From NCBI GenBank assembly GCA_965660145.1, contig CBFHYX010000005.1:124001-188000 (forward strand): DNA of 64,000 nt, given 5' to 3'. Origin of the DNA: JABURQ01 sp029243145 (GTDB taxonomy: Bacteria; Planctomycetota; Planctomycetia; Planctomycetales; Planctomycetaceae). Below the pieces are notes generated by a model. The model saw only the letters and a list, made by a program, of their open reading frames with translations, did no database searches and was not told where the DNA came from. Of the stretch, positions 38,237 to 50,133 are shown piece by piece. The position numbers were made by a program, and so were the translations under genes. Within the stretch, counting starts at the first letter, position 1. Every line of letters starts with the position of its first letter.

Positions 38237-38425
38237 TCACTCAACATCAACTCCCCCGGCTTGACTGAAGTCACTGAAGATTTGATGGGGACTGAAACTT
38301 TCCCAATCCGTTGGAGATTGACCGCTTTCGATAGCTTGAAAATTGGACTCCATAAATGTTTCGGCACAAACTGCTCACCCCAGAAAACATAACAGAGCGA
38401 AGAAGAACCCGATTTTGAATGTCAT
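38237..38425 (-). pseudogene. Probable decayed gene for a small secreted protein
   Basis: An ATG at 38425 reads MTFKIGFFFALLCFLG, a good signal peptide, and then hits a TGA at codon 17. The same frame carries on after the stop with AVCAETFMESNFQAIE, which looks like a signal cleavage region (AVCA-ET) and mature start, then ends at 38237. A shifted frame (38185-38367) is open through the same stretch but reads no known family. One base change would restore the first frame. The evidence is limited to the signal-peptide fit. Confidence 0.35.
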
Positions 38426-38551
38426 GGATTGTCTTTCGTCGGAGGCTCGATTCCGAATTTCACGGATTTGATGACTTACATCGATGATAAATAAAATTTG
38501 GAAACTGTGGATTTTGACTTTGAGAATCTGCAAGTTGTTGATATTTGATAG

Positions 38552-39205
38552 CTATTCTGGAGAGAGTGTGTCTAACTCGATCTCTGCTAATACTCGAAAT
38601 CCAAGATTACTCTTGGCGATCTTGGGGGCGTTCCAATCCCTGGAGGCGGAACGAAGCCAATGGAGTTCATTATTCCATGCGCCGCCGCGAAATAGATATT
38701 CTGACTGTGGAGCAATCTTGGAATTCAAGTCATAACGAGAAATTTGAGATTCGTCAGCACACCATTCCCAAACATTTCCATGCATGTCAAACAAACCGAA
38801 ATTATTCGCTTGTTTCGATTTTACAGGATTGGTTTTTCCTTGGGAATTAGAATTGAACCAAGCATGCGCTGACATGGCAGACTCTTCAACACTCCACAAT
38901 GAGACCGTACCAGCCCTACATGCATATTCCCAAGCAGCTTCAGACGGAAGAGCAAAAGAATGATCGGTTCGATTGCTGAACCAATCACAGAAAGCCCGAG
39001 CATCATCATGTGAAACTTGAATCACCGGATGCCGATCATCTTGATCAAATCCTGGAGTGAGTTTCCAAGTGGCCCCTGACACTCGCTTCCAGCCCTCGTT
39101 TGTCAGGTGAAATGGACCGTTGGGATCACGCTCTACACTCGTAACATAACTCGACTGTTCTACAAAAAATCTAAATTGCTTGCGAGTTACTTCCGACTGA
39201 CTCAT
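38552..39205 (-). CDS. FGE/SUMF1-like domain fragment, C-terminal piece of the broken kinase
   Basis: 217 residues from Met at 39205, but the natural reading enters from upstream in the same frame through the TAA at 39329. The domain has the FGE-sulfatase layout: SEVTRKQFRFFVE, HPVIQVSHDDARAFCDWF, FALPSEAAWEYACRAG, NNFGLFDMHGNVWEWCAD and LFRGGAWNNELHWLRSASRD. In active FGE the later segment is GGSWxxxxxxCRSAxR with the catalytic cysteine; here that residue is leucine. It therefore probably was a binding rather than an oxidising domain even when intact. No convincing RBS precedes Met at 39205. Confidence 0.6.
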   Translation of the reverse strand: MSQSEVTRKQFRFFVEQSSYVTSVERDPNGPFHLTNEGWKRVSGATWKLTPGFDQDDRHPVIQVSHDDARAFCDWFSNRTDHSFALPSEAAWEYACRAGTVSLWSVEESAMSAHAWFNSNSQGKTNPVKSKQANNFGLFDMHGNVWEWCADESQISRYDLNSKIAPQSEYLFRGGAWNNELHWLRSASRDWNAPKIAKSNLGFRVLAEIELDTLSPE

Positions 39206-39328
39206 ATAGAAAGGGCGTTCGATGCGGACTGTGCGTTTGGGAAGTTCGCTATAATACAGGTTCCTGAAGAATAGATTGGGATTATTACGATCAGATTCTG
39301 ATAAAAAAAGATCGACCTCTTGTTTAGC

Positions 39329-41446
39329 TTACCCCATTGAAAACTCGCCCGGCGGTATGAGGATCAAAGAGAGTTTCACATCTGTACCGTCGGGGCTCTG
39401 ACCGAGGAGGAACTCTTTTTCTATTGAAACACCGAGATGCTTGGCCCATTCATCCTGATGCCGTTTGGCGTCTTCGACGGTGAACGGGGCAACCGCCGGT
39501 GCGGGTTGGTCCTTGGGCCATTTGAAATTTGATGATTCGTATGCAACAAGAATATTCAAGTCTTCATCCACTCGAACCCACTCAGCACCGCGGATCGCTC
39601 CATCATGACCACTTTGCGAAGAGTCTTTCAAAACATCTCCGGCGCCTTCATCAAAATGATACAGAGCAACCGTGTTCTCGTCTGGCACGAAACGGTCAAC
39701 AGGTTTGTAGTCTTCAGTGTATCGGGCAATATCCGAGATACGGAGTTCATCAATCAGCCCAGGAAAGCAAAGGCTCCCTTGACTGTTTGATCGAGAAACG
39801 TGACCACCGATGGCAAACCAAGTCTGAACTTTGTCCACAGGGAATTGTTTCAACGGCGCTTGATCGACAAGCTTCCCGTCGACAAAGAATTGATAAGTTG
39901 CTCCATCCCAACTGGCGGCTAACTGATACTTGCGATTCGCCTCCATCGACAACGAATTCGCCAGTGAAACAATCGCACGGCTCTCCAAGGCATGCCAAAG
40001 CAACATCAATGGACGTTCCTGTGGACCAATTACAAGAGAACCCTGCGGAGCGACGAACATCTGACCTTGAGACGGTTTGTCGTTCGGCGGGTCATAGAAA
40101 ACGGTCATTTCATAAGAAATCGGTTTAGTAATCGGATGAACAATCGACTTGAGCATGACCAGATCATCCACGCCGTCAAACTTCAACGCATGGTTGGATG
40201 GTAGGGGATTGAAGGTCACTTTCGGTCCCACCCGCTCCCACTCCGCCTCTTTGATGACGCCGCTGGAAATCTCTTGAGATTCTTCGCTGCTGCCCATTGA
40301 TTCGATAAGCACCTCAGGAGGGGATGTCGGCATTTTGAGAGTACTTGGACCATCATCTTCAGGAATTTCGTCACTGCGTTGTATCAATAACGCCGCCACG
40401 ATTAATGCCAAGACTCCCGCTCCGACTCCATACACCCACTTCGGCAATTTGCCCGTGCTAATCGCTTTCATGGATCGTGACAGGGTCGGTGCAACACCAT
40501 CGCCTGCTTGCCCGATGACCGTCGCCTGCTCCGCCGCAGTATGCGACTTCGAATCCTCATACTCCAGCTTCGCAGAGGTCACTTTGGGGACATCAACATC
40601 GGCGAGAAAACTGGCCAACTTGGGACCAACGGCCATCGAAAGATCACTCGAACTCCCGGACGAAGACTTCTCCGTGAGGCAGTCTTGCAAGGCGTCGACC
40701 ACCTCGCCCATTGACTGATAGCGGTCAGTTTGATCTTTCGCAATCATCTTCTGAAACACGTCATCTACCACTGCGGGCACTGATGCAAACATTTTTTGCA
40801 GGCTGGGAATTTCATTTTCCCTATGTGCCAACAGCTTTTTCATCAATGTATCGCCGTCATACACGGACTTTCCGGTCAGTAGATACCAAAATGTGCAACC
40901 GAGTGAATAGATGTCGCTCCGCGCGTCGGCAGTGCGTGTATCGAGTGATTGCTCGGGAGCCATATAGTCGATGGTCCCCATGACCATACCGGTCCCGGTC
41001 AAATCGGTCAGTTCGTGATTTTCGGATTCGATCTCGAAACGTGCCAAACCCATGTCGAGAACTTTGACGTTCCCCTGATGATCGACCAGTAAATTGGCCG
41101 GTTTGATATCGCGATGAATAATATTCTGTTCGTGAGCGTAGGCCAATCCCTGCGCAGACTGAATCGTACACTTGATAGCTTGCTTCAGACTCAGCGAACC
41201 TTTGGTTTTGACATACGACGAAAGATCCCGACCGTCCACAAATTCCATCACCAAAAAGTGCAGGCCATCCTGTTCACCGGCATCGTGCGCGGTCACGATA
41301 TTGGGGTGATTCAATTTCGCGGCCGCTTTGATTTCCCGATGAAAACGGGCCACCGCGTCGGGAGAGTCCATCAGTTTCGGCGTAAGCACCTTAAGAGCCA
41401 CGTCACGGTCCATGGTGTTATGACGGGCATGATAGACGTGTCCCAT
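39329..41446 (-). CDS. Ser/Thr kinase with LamG domain, middle piece of the broken gene
   Basis: 705-residue open frame beginning MGHVYHARH, that is inside the glycine-rich loop; the strands before it are in another frame. It shows VALKVL (lysine), HRDIKPANLLV (catalytic loop), VLDMGLAR (DFG position) and MAPEQ, all kinase motifs. A membrane segment WVYGVGAGVLALIVAALLI lies near residue 345, and a concanavalin/LamG-like domain follows (about 420-640, with FDGVDDLVML, WDGATYQFFVDG and LIDELRISDIARY). It stops at PPGEFSMG, the first strand of the FGE domain. As it stands the kinase lacks a complete ATP loop and an in-frame start. Confidence 0.7.
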   Translation of the reverse strand: MGHVYHARHNTMDRDVALKVLTPKLMDSPDAVARFHREIKAAAKLNHPNIVTAHDAGEQDGLHFLVMEFVDGRDLSSYVKTKGSLSLKQAIKCTIQSAQGLAYAHEQNIIHRDIKPANLLVDHQGNVKVLDMGLARFEIESENHELTDLTGTGMVMGTIDYMAPEQSLDTRTADARSDIYSLGCTFWYLLTGKSVYDGDTLMKKLLAHRENEIPSLQKMFASVPAVVDDVFQKMIAKDQTDRYQSMGEVVDALQDCLTEKSSSGSSSDLSMAVGPKLASFLADVDVPKVTSAKLEYEDSKSHTAAEQATVIGQAGDGVAPTLSRSMKAISTGKLPKWVYGVGAGVLALIVAALLIQRSDEIPEDDGPSTLKMPTSPPEVLIESMGSSEESQEISSGVIKEAEWERVGPKVTFNPLPSNHALKFDGVDDLVMLKSIVHPITKPISYEMTVFYDPPNDKPSQGQMFVAPQGSLVIGPQERPLMLLWHALESRAIVSLANSLSMEANRKYQLAASWDGATYQFFVDGKLVDQAPLKQFPVDKVQTWFAIGGHVSRSNSQGSLCFPGLIDELRISDIARYTEDYKPVDRFVPDENTVALYHFDEGAGDVLKDSSQSGHDGAIRGAEWVRVDEDLNILVAYESSNFKWPKDQPAPAVAPFTVEDAKRHQDEWAKHLGVSIEKEFLLGQSPDGTDVKLSLILIPPGEFSMG

Positions 41447-42077
41447 CCCACCTTCGCCAGTTTTTCTTTACAATTTGATAAGCGCCGAACTCTTGGCCCG
41501 GCTGCAATTGTGGTTCCGCAACAGAGAATGAGGTAGTGCGTGAAGCACGAGTTTTGTAACGATCGTAACTGGCTTTGATCGAATCAGAATGGTGGGGGAG
41601 TTCCTCAAGATATTTTTCAACAGAAATCGTCTTTCCGATTTCACCCGCCAGATCGAGATCGATTCGGATCAATTCACGAAGTAATTGTTCACGCTCTTCG
41701 GAGGATTCGGCCTGTTGGAGAGCGTCGGAGATTCGCTGATTTTTCCCGTCCCTTGTCTCCCGTTCATAACGGTCACAAAGTTGATCGTTTTTTTGCCAGC
41801 GCGACTGGCCGGAAACTTCGGAGGAACTATTGATGTGCCGATCATGCAGGGATTATCTCACAAAACCATCCGATCTTGAGAGACATGAATACTCAAGATC
41901 GCAGAAAATATCATACCCGAATCAGAGAATCTCTCTCAAGCTGATTCCGCAAGGAGAACCGGAGTGATCAAAAATAGCGCACGACAGAGCAGGGGAGAGT
42001 GTCACTTAAATGACACGCACCCAGAGTGCTTGCGCACTTGGGCTATCAACTTGTGCAAATCAATTCGGACAGCGCAT

Positions 42078-42115
42078 AAAAAAAACGCCTTACAACTTTT
42101 CAGTCACAAGGCGTT
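42078..42115 (-). terminator. Rho-independent terminator of the rRNA operon
   Basis: Read on the minus strand: AACGCCTT paired with AAGGCGTT, continued inward by GTGACT/AGTTGT (wobble-rich) around a GAAA tetraloop, followed by a T run. It lies just after 5S. The 14-base stem, tetraloop and T run make this one of the clearest signals in the window. Confidence 0.9.
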
Positions 42116-42125
42116 CTTTTGTAGG

Positions 42126-42238
42126 ATTCCGGCAATGACCTACTTTCGCGCTGGTAGGCACTATCATCGGCCTTGCGGGCTTATCGGGCGTGTTCGGAAT
42201 GGGAACGTGAGTTTCCCCGCAAGTATAGTCACCGGAAA
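42126..42238 (-). rRNA. rrf: 5S ribosomal RNA
   Basis: About 113 bases. The ends pair as TTCCGGT with GCCGGAA, and the interior has the diagnostic CATTCCGAACACG loop and GCGAAAGTAGGTC. Ends are set by the terminal helix and could be a few bases off. It follows 23S and precedes the terminator. Confidence 0.95.
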
Positions 42239-42501
42239 ATGGTAATTGCGCCAGATGTGATCAGTTATAAAACGGATCACTGTCCGCAACAATCACCCGT
42301 GTTTCCATGTTGGTGTGAAAATTCACACACAACCGGAGGTATATGGTTTCTGAATAAACACCAAGGTGCCTTCAGGAATTCATATACACTAAGGTGTATA
42401 AAAATGAAAATAGTTTAGAGTGTACCAAATCTCGCCGTTCATCGTATTGCCCACTGTTGAGATCAAAACTGGTGACAAAAAGGTCACGAGTTCAGAATCA
42501 A
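42239..42501 (-). other. 23S-5S spacer
   Basis: About 260 bases in the rRNA transcript between 23S and 5S. It holds a 7-base-stem hairpin at 42382-42399 (TATACAC-TAAG-GTGTATA) that may guide processing. No gene. Confidence 0.5.
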
Positions 42502-45365
<2,864 letters not shown>

Positions 45366-45958
45366 AGTGATTCTACACTCGCAAACGGCTTGCACCACTC
45401 ACGAAATTCAAATCATTATGACAAGGATGAGCAACAAATTTTTTTGCTCTTTGAGAATGTTTCATTAATGAAATATTCAAAGAAATCGTTGCCTGAAATT
45501 CTGTCCGAAGACAAAACTTCAGACGCCGAGATCCAGATGCCACTCTAAACTATTTTCAAATTGTCAAAGATCAAACGTAAGACTCTTGCGAGCCTCACAC
45601 TCAGCCATGAGCTGAGGTCGAATCAGACTTCTCTGAATCGGCCTCAAATCATGGCCAGCAAACAACTTGCAAAAAAACTTCAAGTTGTTGCGAGCGGGCA
45701 ATCATAGGGAGCTGTCTCAAGCTCGTCAAGCGACTGGAGAAAAGTTTTCTCATTTTTTTTCAGTCTCAAAACTTCTTCACTTCACATTCTGCTTCTACCC
45801 CGAAAAGAGAGCCCCTTCATTGCCCAGCTTTTCTTTTCGGATCGTCGATTGTATCGCAGTGATACGAACACGACAAGCAACCTACACTAACTTTTTTTTG
45901 AATTTCCAGTTTCCCGAAACTTCACAATTTCAAGCCACTCAAATGAACCACTTGAAAA
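45366..45958 (-). other. tRNA-Ala to 23S internal spacer
   Basis: About 590 bases of transcribed spacer with no gene. It contains a 15-base hairpin at 45613-45646 (arms TGAGGTCGAATCAGA and TCTGAATCGGCCTCA around CTTC, with one mismatch and one wobble) and a 9-base hairpin at 45661-45689 (AACAACTTG/CAAGTTGTT). These could be RNase processing sites for the pre-23S. Confidence 0.55.
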
Positions 45959-46031
45959 TGGAGACGAAGGGACTCGAACCCTCAACCCCTGCCTTGCAAA
46001 GGCAGTGCTCTCCCAATTGAGCTACGTCCCC
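45959..46031 (-). tRNA. tRNA-Ala (UGC)
   Basis: A full cloverleaf of 73 bases: acceptor GGGGACG/CGTCTCC with discriminator A, D arm GCTC/GAGC, anticodon stem CTGCC-TTTGCAA-GGCAG with anticodon TGC, and T arm around TTCGAGT. CCA is not encoded. It sits between tRNA-Ile and 23S. Confidence 0.97.
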
Positions 46032-46110
46032 GACTTTGAGCCGCCCGTTTTGACAGTTTGGTGTCAACAGGATTCGTTGACACAGACTGAAAAAACTCGA
46101 CAACTCAGAG

Positions 46111-46184
46111 TGGGCGTACGTGGACTCGAACCACGGACCTCAGCTTTATCAGAGCTGCACTCTAACCAACTGAGCTATACGCCC
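46111..46184 (-). tRNA. tRNA-Ile (GAU)
   Basis: A full cloverleaf of 74 bases: acceptor GGGCGTA/TACGCCC with discriminator A, anticodon stem CAGCT-CTGATAA-AGCTG with anticodon GAT, and T loop TTCGAGT. CCA is not encoded. The pair tRNA-Ile, tRNA-Ala normally lies between 16S and 23S, but here nothing rRNA-like precedes it. Confidence 0.97.
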
Positions 46185-46344
46185 TTAACACTTTCTCCGG
46201 CCAAACCGAGGAAATTGTATTTTGCCGGATAATTCCGCGTCTGTCCAGTCTCATGCAATCTTTTTTGACGGGTCAATTCTCATTTTACCTGAGACCCGTC
46301 ACGGAAACACTTTATCGACCACGTCATCTAATATCTTGAGCCAC

Positions 46345-47643
46345 TTACCCCCTAGGCTTCTCTTCAGACACATCACCCGCATCGGGGTTCGGTGTCGAAT
46401 CACTCTTTGAATCAGCGTTAGAAGCTTCGTCGGGATTTCCAATCGGCCTCTCTTCAACATCTTCCTTGATCGCTGAGATTCCCCCCAGTGCCATTTCTTG
46501 ATTGCCTCCGTCACTGATAGCAACGAATGAGGCTTCATTCATCGGGATGCGATCAGAAGCATTCCGTAGCACCAAATAGATCAACAAAAACAGTACCCAA
46601 AACAAACTAGCTCTGTAACCGATTATCAATGCCGTCCAAAGAGAATCCCAGAATCCAACAATAGAGATCACCAAACTCTCCGCTCCGTCGAGAGGTTCAG
46701 CCCCGAAGCCCCATGACACCCCAGTTTCAGCCACTTGACTCACCCATAGCCCCATAACTTCAACAAACAGGACTGTCGCCGAAGCGTAGATCATGGCCAG
46801 AACGAAACACCATAAATAATGCCAGGGGACATCGAAAATATAGCTGTGTGCGCGGCTGAAACCGTCAAAGCCATCGCTCTCTTCGGTACTAATCGCGGCC
46901 ACCATTAATGGCCATCCGGCCCCGACGCCAATCAACATAATGACAATGGCGACCGAAAAGATCAGAGCGAATCCCATCAGGACAGACATGATGACAGGAC
47001 CAACTCCAGGCACTCTGCCGGCAGCACCAATCCCCGCGCAAAAACACAACAACACAAAAATCCCACTGAGTGGCAACAACGGAGCCGAGAGAAACTGGAC
47101 TAACTTTGAGCAGGAAAACTTGACTCCCGCAACCATGCTGAGTTTTTCATCTTTCACAAATTGCTGGACGGCCATTCGCGTGATGGCACCTCCAAATATG
47201 CTCCAGACAAACGCAAACCACAGTAATCTCAACAAAGCATCGACAGAGGCCGAAAAGCCATGGTCATAGCTGTTTGTAAGCACAAACACGGGATGTAACA
47301 CCCCGTTTAAGAGAGGATCTCTTAAGACATTCCAGCGACCAAAAACTTCACGTAAGCCTTCGGGCTCTGTCAAAATCGAAAGCGGTTCAATGCCGCCAAC
47401 ACCATCGCTTGCTTGACTTTTATCCCATGGATAAAGGTGTTGCGGAACGGACTCAGCTTCTCTGATCAACTCTGATTTCAGGCCAATTTGATCAATTGCG
47501 TGGTTTCCTCCGGTGACAAAACACAGCCCGAAAACCGCAAGAATCAACTTGCGAGGATCGATGGCAATGCGAAACGCACCAAAGAGACAGAGCCACGGAA
47601 AAAGTTGTCGCCATTCGACACGGCGGAGATTCGTCGATTCCAT
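46345..47643 (-). CDS. Multi-spanning membrane protein, unknown function
   Basis: 432 residues from the ATG at 47643. About six to seven hydrophobic segments are visible (LILAVFGLCFVTGG; LLPLSGIFVLLCFCAG; VIMSVLMGFALIFSVAIVIMLIG; LWCFVLAMIYASATVLFV; LFWVLFLLIYLVL), with a long extracytoplasmic loop after the first. The C-terminal tail is acidic and Asn/Asp/Ser-rich. It resembles conserved planctomycete membrane proteins of unknown role. It lies upstream of the rRNA operon on the same strand, with no 16S gene between. Confidence 0.75.
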   Translation of the reverse strand: MESTNLRRVEWRQLFPWLCLFGAFRIAIDPRKLILAVFGLCFVTGGNHAIDQIGLKSELIREAESVPQHLYPWDKSQASDGVGGIEPLSILTEPEGLREVFGRWNVLRDPLLNGVLHPVFVLTNSYDHGFSASVDALLRLLWFAFVWSIFGGAITRMAVQQFVKDEKLSMVAGVKFSCSKLVQFLSAPLLPLSGIFVLLCFCAGIGAAGRVPGVGPVIMSVLMGFALIFSVAIVIMLIGVGAGWPLMVAAISTEESDGFDGFSRAHSYIFDVPWHYLWCFVLAMIYASATVLFVEVMGLWVSQVAETGVSWGFGAEPLDGAESLVISIVGFWDSLWTALIIGYRASLFWVLFLLIYLVLRNASDRIPMNEASFVAISDGGNQEMALGGISAIKEDVEERPIGNPDEASNADSKSDSTPNPDAGDVSEEKPRG

Positions 47644-48028
47644 CAGCCTTGCATCCTGCAAAATGTAAAGGGAAGGCAACTTTTAGGCATGATAGCGGAT
47701 CAATTGTGTGAAGTCTGCCCCAACGCGTGATGAGGTCATGTTCTCACTATTGACTCATCCGCAGCCCCAGCACTCGGACTGTCTCTTATTGTTTCCCGAC
47801 ATTCATGACAGAGTCAATGGGCCGTAATCTGAACTGAAAGTTGAAGTTGGAGGCCCAAATTCTGTTGCCCTTACGAAAGAGCCAATCATGGTTTTTTGTT
47901 TTTTTCTGTACGAATTGCAGCCCTTCCGTTTAAACTCTCAAACTTAAAATATCATTCACCATGAGTTTCGTTTCATCCAATCAATTTGCTGGATGACAAG
48001 ACTCAAATCCCCACCAGAAAGGTCTTCG
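47644..48028. other. Gene-free divergent region
   Basis: About 380 bases between the membrane-protein gene (minus) and the small exported protein (plus). I see no RNA gene, repeat or clear operator; promoters for both sides should lie here. Confidence 0.4.
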
Positions 48029-48466
48029 ATGAAGAATGGCATTCGCGTTGTGTTAATTGCTCTGGGAATCGGCTATGGAGTGTACTCCTCAGGTGAGAGC
48101 TATCATGAATTCGACTCGGGAGTATTTGATGTTGAAGCGAGTGGTTACTCGGGATACGAAATTGAGAGTGAATTCAGCTCTCCCATTCATATCGAGCTGT
48201 CCGAGTCGAGCGGGGCGAAGTTCGACGCTTATCTGATGAATCAAACGGAATACCAAAAACTCGAAGCGTGGATGCAATCTGATTCGTTGGAACAACCACA
48301 AATCAACTACATGAGTTCTTGGGAAAACGTCAGCAAGATCGACCAAAGCGATATCATGATCGACAAAGGAATGTTCTATCTATTCATTGATAACACCCTA
48401 CTTGGAACTCCAGAAGTTGAAGGGCAAACGTTGTCTGTAAATTTCACCCTTTCAGAAAAGTATTAA
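48029..48466 (+). CDS. Small exported or anchored protein, unknown function
   Basis: 145 residues from the ATG at 48029, chosen for GAAAGG 5 bases upstream and the signal-like start MKNGIRVVLIALGIGYGVYS. The mature part is beta-rich (SPIHIELSESSGAKFDAYLM, MFYLFIDNTLLGTPEVEG, LSVNFTLSEKY), fitting a small beta sandwich. No known family. It precedes the PQQ-like gene by 90 bases on the same strand. Confidence 0.7.
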   Translation: MKNGIRVVLIALGIGYGVYSSGESYHEFDSGVFDVEASGYSGYEIESEFSSPIHIELSESSGAKFDAYLMNQTEYQKLEAWMQSDSLEQPQINYMSSWENVSKIDQSDIMIDKGMFYLFIDNTLLGTPEVEGQTLSVNFTLSEKY

Positions 48467-48556
48467 TTCTCACTTGAGGCACCCACTCTCCTGACTCGTG
48501 TTTTCGAAACTCGTGATCACCTTACATTTGTGTCTGAAGCATAGTTAGGAGAGTAG

Positions 48557-49867
48557 ATGCTCAAGTTTCTGTTTGCGGCCTTGGCAGTCCTCATTCCTTC
48601 ACTTTTAACTGCTGGAAATTGGCCCCATTGGCGCGGACCAAATCATGATGGCACCGCGCCGGATGCAAATCCTCCGTTAAAATGGTCGTCTCAAGAGAAT
48701 CTCAAATGGAAGGTTGAGATACCGGGAGAGGGGAGTGCGACCCCGATCATTTGGAACGGTCGTGTGTTTATGCTGTCGTCCATCGAATCAGACCTGATGG
48801 CAAAAAATCCGGTTCAACCGCACCCGGAAGACAAAACGGTACCGCCCTCGAATCTCTACGAATTCACCGTTTTCTGCTTCGATGCTGACACGGGAAAGCA
48901 AATTTGGAAACAAATTGCCTGCACCAAAGTACCAGTTTCCGGTCGGCATCAGACAAACTCCTACGCAGCGGGATCTCCCACGACTGACGGCGAACGCTTA
49001 TATGCTTCCTTTGGTTCACACGGAGTTTATTGCTTCGACATGGATGGAAAACGGCTTTGGAGTCGTGATCTGGGGACGATGCGGACTCGTCGTGGATGGG
49101 GCGAAGCATCGACTCTACTTCTTCACGGCGATTCGTTAATTGTGCCTTGGGACCAGGAAGATCAATCGCGAGTGATCGTACTTGATGCAATCACGGGAGA
49201 AACTCGCTGGGAGAAAGCACGCGATGAACCCACCGGTTGGTCCACACCTGTCACAGCAGATTACGGCGGAAAAACACAGCTCATCTTGAATGGGACGAAC
49301 CGCATCCGCAGCTATGAGCTGAAGAGCGGAAAAGACATCTGGCAAGCTGGCGGAATGACGGTGAATGCGATCCCAACTCCTCTGATTCACGAAGATATCG
49401 CTTATCTTATGAGTGGTTATCGCGGTTCTCTTGCAGTCGCAATCCCCCTCTCAGCCAAGGGAGATATCACTGATAGTGAAACGATCCTTTGGAAGCACTC
49501 TCGATCAACACCTTATGTGCCTTCGCCGATAATTCTTGGCGACCAAATCTATTTCACAGCCAGCAATTCTTCGGTATTGACGAGTCTCGACCTGAAAACC
49601 GGGCGACCAATATTTGGGCCTGAAAGAATCGGCGAACTCGGCAATGTTTATGCCTCACCAGTGGCCACGAAAGATCGCATTTACCTGACAGGCCGTGACG
49701 GCACGACAGTCGTGATCAAGCCAGGAAAAGAACTGGAAATCCTCGCCGTCAACCAGCTCGGCGAACCGGTCGATGCCTCACCAGCCATTATTCAGAACCG
49801 CATCTACCTACGCAGTGCAAAGTCTCTCTTCTGCCTTGAATCCGACAGTTTCCATATCTCTGACTGA
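48557..49867 (+). CDS. Exported PQQ-like beta-propeller protein
   Basis: 436 residues with a signal peptide (MLKFLFAALAVLIPSLLTAG) and AGGAG 6 bases upstream. It opens with the WPHWRGPNHDG motif common to planctomycete PQQ-binding-like propellers. Blades are seen as FCFDADTGKQIWKQI, VYCFDMDGKRLWSRDLG, IVLDAITGETRWEKAR and SYELKSGKDIWQAGG. No dehydrogenase catalytic aspartate is identified, so it is probably a binding or assembly propeller in the periplasm. Substrate unknown. Confidence 0.88.
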   Translation: MLKFLFAALAVLIPSLLTAGNWPHWRGPNHDGTAPDANPPLKWSSQENLKWKVEIPGEGSATPIIWNGRVFMLSSIESDLMAKNPVQPHPEDKTVPPSNLYEFTVFCFDADTGKQIWKQIACTKVPVSGRHQTNSYAAGSPTTDGERLYASFGSHGVYCFDMDGKRLWSRDLGTMRTRRGWGEASTLLLHGDSLIVPWDQEDQSRVIVLDAITGETRWEKARDEPTGWSTPVTADYGGKTQLILNGTNRIRSYELKSGKDIWQAGGMTVNAIPTPLIHEDIAYLMSGYRGSLAVAIPLSAKGDITDSETILWKHSRSTPYVPSPIILGDQIYFTASNSSVLTSLDLKTGRPIFGPERIGELGNVYASPVATKDRIYLTGRDGTTVVIKPGKELEILAVNQLGEPVDASPAIIQNRIYLRSAKSLFCLESDSFHISD

Positions 49868-50133
49868 TATTTCCTACACCAAACAGGGCATATTCTAAAC
49901 TCTTGCCCGATATTGAAGCTATCTCGCATAGGGTTCTCCCTTAGTTCTTGACCCTGACCGCTCATCTGCCGACAATATATATACGCTCCAATTTTTTTCC
50001 CTCCTTACTCCATCACCACTGTGATCCTCCATTTTCGAGTCTCATTGTGAATTTCATCGGAACTTTGAAATTCTATAGCATGCATCCCCTCGAAATTTTG
50101 CTGGATAGCTCTCCTCTATAAGATAGTGTTTTG

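Larger units (their letters stand above)
38552..41852 (-). pseudogene. Broken Ser/Thr kinase-LamG-FGE fusion gene
   Basis: Read on the minus strand the pieces form one planctomycete-type receptor kinase. Open sequence from about 41852 gives an N-terminal helical region (LCDRYERETRDG, ELIRIDLDLA, LQPGQEFGAYQIVKK). At 41461-41471 the frame is lost: five A's where four would restore IVKK-TGEGGMG in the glycine-rich loop. Kinase, membrane and LamG parts follow to a TAA at 39329-39331. After it the same frame continues to 39205 and then to 38552 as an FGE-like domain, without any shift. The TAA replaces the codon after PPGEFSMG, where the family has serine; TCA to TAA is a single change. No ATG or GTG precedes the first piece in frame, so the start may also be lost. 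Confidence 0.75.

Noticed and set aside
46214..46219. A TACAAT -10-like box before tRNA-Ile
   Set aside because: It is well placed, but the nearest -35-like box (TGGACA) is 22 bases away, so the promoter call is not supported.
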